This document shows, piece after piece, positions 8,511 through 16,346 of a DNA stretch of 64,000 bases (positions are counted from its first letter, which is position 1; every line of letters begins with the position of its first letter). The position numbers and the translations under genes are program-made. The stretch is from Ruegeria atlantica (lineage in GTDB: Bacteria; Pseudomonadota; Alphaproteobacteria; Rhodobacterales; Rhodobacteraceae): contig NZ_WQFE01000001.1 in the NCBI RefSeq assembly GCF_013033965.1, positions 558,001 through 622,000 of the forward strand, written 5' to 3'. A model generated the notes under the pieces. It was given only the letters and a program-made list of their open reading frames with translations. It was not told the DNA's origin and did no database searches.

Positions 8511-9613
8511 CAGAAAGACGCGACCGCTGCGCCAAAACGGTTTTCATCTGGCACGACACCCAGCCCCGGACCGGTCGGAACCCGAATATGGCCGCCCTCA
8601 ACGCGGATTCCATTCTCAGAGTCGTAATTGCCTTCGATGTACGGTGCAGCCAGCCAGACGCCCTCTAACAGATCAGGCCGAACTGTCGCGCCGATATGCG
8701 TGCAGGCAGCGGCGATGATGTCACCGCCCCAACTGTCATCGCAAGTATGGGGCAGGTTGCGCGCCTCGCACAGGTCGCGGAACGCGCGCATCGGGTGCAG
8801 ACCACCGATACGGGTGACTTTCATGCCGAACCCATCCACCAAGCCTGTGCCAGCCGCTGTGACGGCGGTGTTCAGGCTGGTGCTGCTTTCATCCATGTAG
8901 ATTGCATGGCTCACCTGAGAGCGGATCTTTTGCAGATCTTCGATCGTGTTACAGGGCTGTTCCATGACAAACGGGATGTCCGGGCATTCGCGGCTGACAC
9001 GTAGCGCATCGCGTGTTGTCCAGCCTCGGTTTCCGTCCACAGCTAGGCGCATACCGGATCCGCCGATGACTTCCCACACTTTGCGGATGGTTTCGATATC
9101 AACCTCGACCGGTCGGCCGCCAACCTTGATTTGCAGTCGCAGATAGCCCTCTGCCAGTTTTTCCTTGGCCAGAGTGGCGATATCGTCCGGCGCCCCAACC
9201 CCTGTTGCATAATACGACGGAACCTTGTCCACTTCGGCACCGCCGAGCAGTTCCGAAACGCTGACCCCAAAATGCTTGCCCAGCAGGTCATGCGCTGCAA
9301 TGTCGATGGCCGCTTTGGCATAGTTGTGGCCGTTTAGATGACCATCCATCCGACGGTGCAGCCCCAGCAGCGAAACCTCGGCGCCTAGCAACCCATTTGC
9401 CATTTGGGCCAGAGCGGCACGCGCACCAGCGGCGTGTGCCTCGGCATACGTGGGGCCAACCGGGCAAGTCTCTCCCCATCCGACCAATCCGTTGTCAGCC
9501 ACCAACTTGACCAGTGTGGAGTCCAGCGCCCAAACCTCGGCGTTGGCCATTGTATATGGGCCGTTCTTGACCGGCAGATCGTGGCTATAGATGTGAATTT
9601 CGGTAATTTTCAC
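8510..9613 (-). CDS. enolase-superfamily betaine 2-epimerase, HpbD-like
   Basis: 367 residues of the muconate-lactonising-enzyme subgroup. The two acid/base lysines are Lys163 (LQIKVGG) and Lys265 (GFGMKVTR); metal ligands are Asp193 (AVDGNRGW), Glu218 (VMEQPC) and Asp241 (YMDESS). Spacing and flanking segments match what I recall of HpbD, the 4-hydroxyproline betaine 2-epimerase of Pelagibaca bermudensis, which uses Lys163 and Lys265. It should interconvert the C2 stereoisomers of (hydroxy)proline betaine. The start is GTG with a weak ribosome site, 28 bases after a terminator-like hairpin, so transcription may read through from the MttB gene. A dehydratase function is less likely because both lysines are kept. 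Confidence 0.82.
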   Translation of the reverse strand: MKITEIHIYSHDLPVKNGPYTMANAEVWALDSTLVKLVADNGLVGWGETCPVGPTYAEAHAAGARAALAQMANGLLGAEVSLLGLHRRMDGHLNGHNYAKAAIDIAAHDLLGKHFGVSVSELLGGAEVDKVPSYYATGVGAPDDIATLAKEKLAEGYLRLQIKVGGRPVEVDIETIRKVWEVIGGSGMRLAVDGNRGWTTRDALRVSRECPDIPFVMEQPCNTIEDLQKIRSQVSHAIYMDESSTSLNTAVTAAGTGLVDGFGMKVTRIGGLHPMRAFRDLCEARNLPHTCDDSWGGDIIAAACTHIGATVRPDLLEGVWLAAPYIEGNYDSENGIRVEGGHIRVPTGPGLGVVPDENRFGAAVASF

Positions 9614-9641
9614 TGCAGATATTCCGTCGTGTCTTGAAAGG

Positions 9642-9668
9642 AAAAAACCCGCCCTGTTGTCGGGCGGG
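9642..9668 (-). terminator. intrinsic terminator/attenuator after MttB gene
   Basis: On the minus strand a 7-base GC stem (CCCGCCC at 9668-9662 with GGGCGGG at 9654-9648, 7-base loop) is followed by six T. It lies between the MttB homologue and the epimerase gene, only 28 bases before the latter. Confidence 0.85.
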
Positions 9669-9688
9669 CAAGTCTCGGGGAGATGATC

Positions 9689-11236
9689 CTAGTAACTCTG
9701 GTTCAACTCATCAGCTGCCGGGATCTCGCGCTCGCGCCGAGCGATGTAATCCAGCAATGCCTCGTTTTTCGCCTCGTCCAGTTTGGGTTCTTCATACTCA
9801 GCCAGCAATGCGCGCGCACGGTTCAGAGCGCGCTCTGTGATTTCGACGCTGCCTTCGGCCTGCCATTGTTCGATCGAGTTGTTGTCGAACATCTCGGGCA
9901 TGAAAAACGCATTTTGGAAATTGTCCTGCGTGTGGGGATGACCCAGATAGTGCCCGCCGGGTCCGACATCGGGCACTGCTGCAAGAGCCTGATCAAAATC
10001 ATTCCATTTTGGCCCCTCGGCCATACGATAGGCCATGGCGCATTGTTCGGCGTCAACGATGAACTTGGCGACGGAACAGTGCATCCCGGCCTCGTTCCAC
10101 CCAGCCGAATGCCAGACATAGTTGGCACCAGCATGCATGACCGCCTGCAAGGTTGTGGCGGATTCATACCCAGCCTGAGCGTCAAAGGTTTTGGCCCCGC
10201 CCAGCGTGTTGGACGTACGCCAAGGCACATCATAATAACGTGCCATCTGGCCAATCATGAAATTCATCAAGCTGATCTCAGGCGTACCCGCCATCGGAGC
10301 ACCGGACTTCATCGAGACGGTCGAAAGGTAGTGGCCATAGATCGCCGGTGCGCCTTTGCGAATGACCTGTGTGTAGGCCAGCGCACTCAGCGCCTCGGCA
10401 TTCAACTGGGCGACAGTAGCTGGCACAGATGCGGGTGTGTTTGCCCCACCCAACACGAAGGGCGAGCACAAGACCGGCTGATTGCGACGACAGAAGGCTC
10501 GCATCGCACCCAGCATGGTTTCGTCCCAGACCAACGGTGAGTTTCCATTGCAATTGCCTGTAGTGACCGGATGATCCTCAAGGAACTCCTCTCCGAACAG
10601 GATGGCACACATGTCCATCACATCCTTGGCGTTTTTGGGCGAGGTCGTCATCCCCATGAACGTTTTGTCGGAATACTTCATCGACGAATAGGTAATGCGC
10701 AGGTGCCGTTGACTGATCGGATGGTCGTAGGGTTCCACGATATGATGGGCCGAAGAATGCAACGCAGGCATCATGTGGCTGAGCTTGTGGAACATCGCCA
10801 GATCGTCCAGCGTCGGGTTCCGACGAACATCATCAAGATCGCGCAAGAAAGGCGCACCGGTCATCGGTACAAAAATGGAATGCCTTCCGCCCAGCCGCAC
10901 GTTCTTTTTCGGATCCCGCGCGTAATAGGTGAAATCGCTGGGGATTGTTGCAATCAACTCTCGGACCAGTCCCCGGTCCAAATAGACCAGTTCGCCGTCG
11001 ACTTTGGCACCGGCCTTCTTCCAGTCTTCAAGCGCAATGGGGTCACGGAACTGAACGCCGACATTCTCAAGTATGTCCATCGAGGCATTGTCGATGCGTT
11101 CAACCTGAGTGCCGTCCATCACTTCGCACAAGGGAATGCCTCGGGTCAGGCCGGGCAGCATTTCAAAGTTCGGGGCGGTGCGCAGGGCGCGACGGGCAGA
11201 GCGTCCGCCCGAGCGCGTCGAAGTACGAATGTTCAC
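9689..11236 (-). CDS. MttB-family methyltransferase (non-pyrrolysine)
   Basis: A 515-residue member of the trimethylamine methyltransferase family (COG5598), continuous without an in-frame amber codon, hence a non-pyrrolysine type like the glycine betaine and proline betaine methyltransferases MtgB and MtpB. Family-type segments such as FVLGGANTP, MKSGAPMAGTPE and GGHYLGHPHTQDNFQ are visible. GTG at 11236 is the preferred start because GGAGG lies eight bases before it; a TTG five codons upstream overlaps that site. It would demethylate a quaternary amine onto a corrinoid protein, but no corrinoid protein gene is in the window. It sits between the BCCT transporter and the epimerase. Confidence 0.85.
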   Translation of the reverse strand: MNIRTSTRSGGRSARRALRTAPNFEMLPGLTRGIPLCEVMDGTQVERIDNASMDILENVGVQFRDPIALEDWKKAGAKVDGELVYLDRGLVRELIATIPSDFTYYARDPKKNVRLGGRHSIFVPMTGAPFLRDLDDVRRNPTLDDLAMFHKLSHMMPALHSSAHHIVEPYDHPISQRHLRITYSSMKYSDKTFMGMTTSPKNAKDVMDMCAILFGEEFLEDHPVTTGNCNGNSPLVWDETMLGAMRAFCRRNQPVLCSPFVLGGANTPASVPATVAQLNAEALSALAYTQVIRKGAPAIYGHYLSTVSMKSGAPMAGTPEISLMNFMIGQMARYYDVPWRTSNTLGGAKTFDAQAGYESATTLQAVMHAGANYVWHSAGWNEAGMHCSVAKFIVDAEQCAMAYRMAEGPKWNDFDQALAAVPDVGPGGHYLGHPHTQDNFQNAFFMPEMFDNNSIEQWQAEGSVEITERALNRARALLAEYEEPKLDEAKNEALLDYIARREREIPAADELNQSY

Positions 11237-11346
11237 GGGACAATCCTCCAATCTTGCTAACCAGACTGGCGGATTCGGCGGTGGTGTACCTCACTGATTG
11301 CGATATCTGCTTGCAGGAAGCGACACCGGCAACCCAAAACGAATAA

Positions 11347-11368
11347 CGCCGCCCCGGCTGGGGCGGCG
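11347..11368 (-). terminator. intrinsic terminator/attenuator after BCCT gene
   Basis: A 9-base perfect GC stem (CGCCGCCCC with GGGGCGGCG, 4-base loop) is followed on the minus strand by a T-rich run (TTATTCGTTTT). It lies 26 bases after the BCCT stop and before the MttB gene. Confidence 0.75.
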
Positions 11369-11393
11369 CCTGTTTTGTCACTTGGGCCAATGC

Positions 11394-13220
11394 TTATTCA
11401 GCAGCCTGCGTGCTAGCGTCCGTGTGCTTGTCACGCCGACCGTCACGGTAGAGCGCCTTTGCCAGGGACACCATCATCAGCCCCATAACCATGGTAAAGG
11501 GCAACGCACCGATGATCATTGCGTTACGCAGCGCGTCCATCGGATTGTTCTCGCCTGCCGCCAGGATCAGAGCACCGATCACAGCGGTCAGGATAACACC
11601 CCAGATGATGCGATGCTTGATGCCGGTTTCCTGGCTACCACCGGACATGATGGTGTTCATAACCAGAATACCCGAGTCCGCAGAGGTCACCAGGAAGGTC
11701 ATGATCAGGATCACACACATGACGTTCAGCATGGACAGCAGCCCACCGTCGATCATGTAGGACAGTGTCACGAACAGTTTGTTGGTGTTCGATGCACCGA
11801 TGATCGCACCTTCTGCGGCACCGGCCAGCTCCAGATCAATCGCAGTACCGCCCAGGATGGTCATCCACGCGAAGCACACCAGCGCCGGCGCGAACACGCA
11901 GCCCAGAATGAACTCGCGTACGGAACGACCCTTGGAGATGCGCGCCAGGAACAGACCAACAAACGGTGAGAACGCGATCCACCATGCCCAATAGAACGTG
12001 GTCCAGCCGGCTTGCCAGCCGAACTGACGACCTTGCTCACCCGCGGCATAGACTGCTGCCAGAGTGTCCTCACCCAGTTCGGCCGCAGCACCTTCGAGAC
12101 CGCTTTTGAAGCCATCAAAACTGCCCCATGCGTTGGTTGCGCCACCCATCAAAGCGTCGGCATGTGCCTGTGCTTCCGCGGGCAGAGCTGCAGCGAAGGC
12201 CTCAGTTGACAGCGGACCGTATGCACCAAAGCTGAGCGACAGAAAGTGCAGCAGGTAATCAACCAGGGCTGTGCCATAGGTGGTCATGGCAAAGACGAAC
12301 GAGCCAAAGATTACAAACGTGGCCAGCAGAATGATCGACAGGACAAGGTTCAGGTTTGACAGGTACTTAACACCACGTCCGACACCGGATACCGCCGAGA
12401 TGATCGACAGGCCCATGATGACAACCAGACCCGCGATCAGGCCAACTTTGCTCGGGGTGGGAACTTCACCACCGAAATCCATGATCCATTCCATGCCGGT
12501 GATCGCATACACACCATCGATGAACTGGCTGACACCAAATCCGATGGTGACGGACACACCAAGGATCGTTGCAACAACGCCCAGAACGTCAACGACGTGG
12601 CCAAGGAAACCATTCATCAGGCGCCCGAACAGCGGAGTCAGAGCCGCGCGAATAGTCAGAGGCATGTCACGGGTATAGGCGTAGTAGGCCAGCGACAAGC
12701 CGGTCACCACGTAAATCGCCCAGGCATGGAAGCCATAATGCAGGAAGGTATACCGATACGCCGACTGAATGGATTCAGGATCGTTGCCCGCAACAGCACC
12801 ACCTACAACCTCGGGGTTTGACCCCCACAGTCCCAGCGGTTCAGCAGTCGCAAAAACCATCAGGCCGACACCCAGACCCGCGCCAAACATCATCGAGAAC
12901 CAGGAGAAGTTCGAAAACTCTGGCTTTTCACCTGCCGTTCCCATGATCCGCTTTCCGGTCGATGGAAGGGCTGCCACGACTACAAGGAAGACGACAAACA
13001 GGCCGACAATGACGATGTAGAAGCTGTTGAAAACTTCCAGAAGCTTGCCATTCCAGCTTCCAAGAGTGCTGTTGGCATTGGCCGGGAAGACAAGCGCCCA
13101 TAGCACAAGGGCAACCATGATGCCCTTACTGATCAGCGCAATGGGCACGCTGTAGTTTTCATAGAAACCGGCATCCGCCGTTTCTATCTCTAAATCCGTA
13201 AAGGGTTCGGGTATCGACAT
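11394..13220 (-). CDS. BCCT-family betaine/carnitine/choline transporter
   Basis: 608 residues, about 12 membrane helices. The family signature is clear: the Trp-rich segment TTFYWAWWIAFSPFVGLFLA and the glycine-rich loop FGAGLGVGLMVF. The ATG at 13220 was chosen for its GGAGGAG ribosome site; a longer frame exists. It imports betaine-type compounds driven by sodium or proton gradients. It heads a minus-strand series (transporter, MttB homologue, epimerase, two SDRs) broken by two hairpins, so it is probably the most abundantly transcribed member. The divergent GcvA-like gene at 13777 may control it. Confidence 0.92.
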   Translation of the reverse strand: MSIPEPFTDLEIETADAGFYENYSVPIALISKGIMVALVLWALVFPANANSTLGSWNGKLLEVFNSFYIVIVGLFVVFLVVVAALPSTGKRIMGTAGEKPEFSNFSWFSMMFGAGLGVGLMVFATAEPLGLWGSNPEVVGGAVAGNDPESIQSAYRYTFLHYGFHAWAIYVVTGLSLAYYAYTRDMPLTIRAALTPLFGRLMNGFLGHVVDVLGVVATILGVSVTIGFGVSQFIDGVYAITGMEWIMDFGGEVPTPSKVGLIAGLVVIMGLSIISAVSGVGRGVKYLSNLNLVLSIILLATFVIFGSFVFAMTTYGTALVDYLLHFLSLSFGAYGPLSTEAFAAALPAEAQAHADALMGGATNAWGSFDGFKSGLEGAAAELGEDTLAAVYAAGEQGRQFGWQAGWTTFYWAWWIAFSPFVGLFLARISKGRSVREFILGCVFAPALVCFAWMTILGGTAIDLELAGAAEGAIIGASNTNKLFVTLSYMIDGGLLSMLNVMCVILIMTFLVTSADSGILVMNTIMSGGSQETGIKHRIIWGVILTAVIGALILAAGENNPMDALRNAMIIGALPFTMVMGLMMVSLAKALYRDGRRDKHTDASTQAAE

Positions 13221-13776
13221 GTTGCTCCTCCGTCGTGTCGTATCCATTGCGAAACTGTCTGCTCATTTTACGCCTTACACCGAACCGTTTCGGACAAAGG
13301 TGAAGGTGTTGCAGCAGACGTGCCGACTCTTTCTTGTTTCGTTTCCGTATCTCGGAAATGCGGCACAGCCGCTTTGTTTCACGCCGCCTGAGTTGCATTG
13401 AATTCAACGCACGGCCATTCAGGCGATACACAGTCTTACCAACCGGGAATGAGTTCCATGCCTCCTTTACGTTCCCTTTTGGTCTTTCCCGCCAGTCAGT
13501 TCGGGACATCGTTTGGTCGCAGGCCCGCTTTGAGACGTCGGAAAAATCCGCTCAGAAAGCCTGCAAAACACGACATTTGTTGGTAGAACTGACTATATTG
13601 GCACTCCGATCTAGTTTCGGCCAGAACCGACGCATTGACGAAAAATACGACATCTGCCGCTATCTTGAGTCAGAAAAACATCAAAACGGCCAGAGCGCTA
13701 TAGCTTTCACCTTCAAAAAAACTAAAACTGAGTTGACAAAAACTAAACTAAATCGAATAGCGATTCACCAACGACC
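13221..13776. promoter_or_regulatory. divergent intergenic region, BCCT / LysR
   Basis: This 556-base gap holds the promoters of the BCCT operon (minus) and the GcvA-like regulator (plus). Open frames crossing it have no ribosome sites and unconvincing translations. Just upstream of the regulator, 13715-13755 carries three repeats of an AAACTAAA-like element around a TTGACA, a candidate -35 with possible operator half sites. I see no RNA gene. Confidence 0.45.
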
Positions 13777-14682
13777 ATGTCCAGACGCCACTACAACCTG
13801 CCGCCGCTGACAACCCTGTCGGCTTTTGAAGCCGCGGCCCGCCACCTAAGCTTTAAGAACGCCGCCGTTGAACTGTCTGTCACACCTGGCGCGGTCAGTC
13901 ACCAGATCAAGGCCCTTGAAGGCGATCTGGACACACCTTTGTTCCAGCGTAAACATCGCGGAGTTGATCTGACCGAAGACGGCAAGGCTCTTTACGAGGC
14001 GCTGTCCTCATCCTTTGGGCGTATCTCAAAAACGCTGAGCACGATCCGCGACCGATCCACCGCCGGAAAGGTAACCGTGGGATCGACAACAGCAGTTGCT
14101 GCGTTGTGGCTATCGCCAGCCGTCATTCGGTTCTGGCGGGACATGCCCGAGGTCAATGTTGATCAGCTGTCGCAGGACCGACCTTTTCGTGACCGGCCCG
14201 ACGTCGACTTTTTCATCCGCTATGGCCGGGATAGCGATCCCAACCTGTCGCATACCCCGTTGTTTCGCGACCACCTTGTTCCCGTCGGAAGCCCCGAGAT
14301 GGCAGAGAGGCTGGGGGATGCCGGACTTGAAGACCTGACAGCTGAACGTTTGATCCATCTGGATTCAGAGGACCGCACGTGGACCACCTGGCCGGAATGG
14401 TTCCAGCAGTTGGGATACAACGGCGATGTTCCTGTTGAATCCCGTGTCAACAGCTACTCAGTCGCGCTGCAGCTTGCGCGTAAAGGTGCAGGATTGGCGC
14501 TGGGTTGGCAGCGGCTTATCCAACCAATGTTGCAATCAGGCAAATTGGCTCCGATCGGCACACATCAAGTGCCTGCGCCGAACCAGTTTTACCTAGTCGG
14601 ACGCCCGGACGAAGAGCTTTCAGAAAGCGCCCGCGCCCTGAAGAACTGGATCGTTCAAGAGGTTCAGGAAGGCTCGGTTTAG
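13777..14682 (+). CDS. LysR-family regulator, GcvA-like
   Basis: 301 residues. The N-terminal helix-turn-helix (about 8-70, PPLTTLSAFEAAARHLSF and TPGAVSHQIKALE) has the form shared by GcvA-type LysR proteins, followed by a periplasmic-binding-like effector domain. The PPL.TL.AFEAAARHLSF opening recurs in other regulators of this window. It lies between the BCCT operon (divergent) and the Rieske oxygenase (same strand, 100 bases on) and probably controls one or both. No clear ribosome site is visible. Confidence 0.85.
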   Translation: MSRRHYNLPPLTTLSAFEAAARHLSFKNAAVELSVTPGAVSHQIKALEGDLDTPLFQRKHRGVDLTEDGKALYEALSSSFGRISKTLSTIRDRSTAGKVTVGSTTAVAALWLSPAVIRFWRDMPEVNVDQLSQDRPFRDRPDVDFFIRYGRDSDPNLSHTPLFRDHLVPVGSPEMAERLGDAGLEDLTAERLIHLDSEDRTWTTWPEWFQQLGYNGDVPVESRVNSYSVALQLARKGAGLALGWQRLIQPMLQSGKLAPIGTHQVPAPNQFYLVGRPDEELSESARALKNWIVQEVQEGSV

Positions 14683-14782
14683 GTGAAATCACTCACTGAT
14701 GAGCTTTTCTGATATTGAGACTGTAAGGTTCGATCCGCCAATAGGGATAGTAAAGCATCCAGCAAAACCTCAGGAGAGCCCG

Positions 14783-15937
14783 ATGAACAAGCATAGCGCG
14801 CTGTCTTCCGTTCTGGCCGATGTAAATGTCGCAAATGGCCTGCCGAACGAACACTATGTCGACCCGGCCGTTTTCAACGAAGAAAAACGATCTGTGCTGT
14901 ATGCCAACTGGTCCGGCATCGGGTTCGGCAAGGACGTACCCGAAGAAGGCGACGCGAAGCCTGTCGATTTTCTGGGCATGCCGCTGCTGATCGTCCGGGA
15001 CAAAGATGGCGAAGTTGGTGTTTTCCAGAACACCTGCCGCCACCGCGGAATGATCCTGGTGGACACCCCGCGCAAGATCGGCGGCGCAATCCGATGCCCT
15101 TATCACAGCTGGTGCTACAGCCTGAAAGGTGAGCTGCGCGCAACTCCGCATGTGGGTGGTCCGGGTCAGAACAAGCATCAGGATGTCAAACGCGAAGACC
15201 TGGGCCTGATGCGCGTCCGCTCTTATGTTTGGCGCGACGTGATCTTTGTGAATGTGGACGGCAATGCACCCGAATTCGAAGAAGTTCATGGTGCCCTGCT
15301 GGAACGGTGGAAAGAGTTCGAACAACCAGTCTTTCACGGGGGCGAGACGTCTTCGTTCAAGCTTGAGGTCAAGACCAACTGGAAACTGGCGGTCGAAAAC
15401 TACTGCGAAAGCTACCACCTGCCCTGGGTACATCCCGGCCTGAACAGCTATTCTCGGTTGGAAGATCACTACAACATCGAAGAGCGCGGTCAGTATTCCG
15501 GGCAAGGCACATTGGTCTATCGCCAGTTGACGGATCAGGACGGCGCAACCTTCCCTGATTTCGAGGGGCTCAGCGACCAGTGGAACGAAGGCGCAGAGTA
15601 TATTGCGGTTTATCCAAACGTTCTGCTGGGCGTGCAGCGTGACCACGCTTTTGCAATTGTGCTGGAACCGGTGGATCAGGAAAACACCGTCGAACACATC
15701 GAACTCTATTACGCAAAGAGCATCGAGGACACGCCCCAACATGACGGTCTGCGCGCCTCGAACGCGCAGCTATGGAAGACCGTATTCGAAGAGGATGTCT
15801 TTGTCGTCGAAGGCATGCAGAAGGGACGGCACGGGATGTTGTTCGACGGCGGACGGTTTTCACCCGCGATGGACGGGCCAACGCATAACTTCCACCATTG
15901 GGTCGCAACACAAGTCGAAAACGGTCGCGCTGACTAA
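14783..15937 (+). CDS. Rieske non-haem iron oxygenase, N-demethylase type
   Basis: 384 residues from the ATG preceded by AGGAG. The Rieske [2Fe-2S] ligands are Cys85, His87 (CRHRG) and Cys105, His108 (CPYHSW). The mononuclear iron site is His212, His217 (SYHLPWVH) and Asp338 (FEEDVF). This layout is that of GbcA, stachydrine demethylase and HpbB-type enzymes that oxidatively remove an N-methyl group. Within a betaine cluster it probably demethylates glycine betaine or (hydroxy)proline betaine. The partner reductase (GbcB-like) is not adjacent, which is unusual. Confidence 0.87.
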   Translation: MNKHSALSSVLADVNVANGLPNEHYVDPAVFNEEKRSVLYANWSGIGFGKDVPEEGDAKPVDFLGMPLLIVRDKDGEVGVFQNTCRHRGMILVDTPRKIGGAIRCPYHSWCYSLKGELRATPHVGGPGQNKHQDVKREDLGLMRVRSYVWRDVIFVNVDGNAPEFEEVHGALLERWKEFEQPVFHGGETSSFKLEVKTNWKLAVENYCESYHLPWVHPGLNSYSRLEDHYNIEERGQYSGQGTLVYRQLTDQDGATFPDFEGLSDQWNEGAEYIAVYPNVLLGVQRDHAFAIVLEPVDQENTVEHIELYYAKSIEDTPQHDGLRASNAQLWKTVFEEDVFVVEGMQKGRHGMLFDGGRFSPAMDGPTHNFHHWVATQVENGRAD

Positions 15938-15996
15938 CCTTTTTGGGCCGGTCGGCCACAGCAAGGCCGATCGGTTGACCGTGGAAGGGCACGCCC

Positions 15997-16236
15997 ATGG
16001 ACAAACAGGAACTGGATCGCCTTTTGCTGGACGCGCATGATCGCAGTGACCATGCAGACCTGATCCGTTTGTACACGTTGGCCGCGGATGAGCGTGAGGC
16101 GGCGCACGACATCGACGCGGCTTGTTTCTACCTGACGCATGCCTTTGTTTTCGCTCTGGAATCCGGCGCAACCGAGGCTGATGCATTGAACCAGCGACTG
16201 GTCGCATATGGCCGGGCGCACAAGCTGGACTTCTGA
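15997..16236 (+). CDS. small helical hypothetical protein, 79 aa
   Basis: A 79-residue soluble protein, MDKQELDRLLLDAHDRSD at the start, almost entirely helical with a TPR-like rhythm (LIRLYTLAADEREA and ACFYLTHAFVFALESG). An AAGGG ribosome site precedes the ATG. It lies between the Rieske oxygenase and the FAD/GcvT dehydrogenase on the same strand. I do not recognise a named family; a small helper or binding protein for one of its neighbours is possible. Confidence 0.6.
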   Translation: MDKQELDRLLLDAHDRSDHADLIRLYTLAADEREAAHDIDAACFYLTHAFVFALESGATEADALNQRLVAYGRAHKLDF

Positions 16237-16346
16237 GTTTAGCCTTAGATTATTTCCACTCAACCCAACGTGAAATTAATGTCCGTTGCCGGTGCCTTCG
16301 CGATGATGACACATGGCCACGGGACCAACTTTGATACGGCAGGCTC

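Noticed and set aside
13334..13810. 158-codon plus-strand frame in the BCCT/LysR gap
   Set aside because: It runs into the real LysR start in another frame, lacks a ribosome site and has an odd composition.
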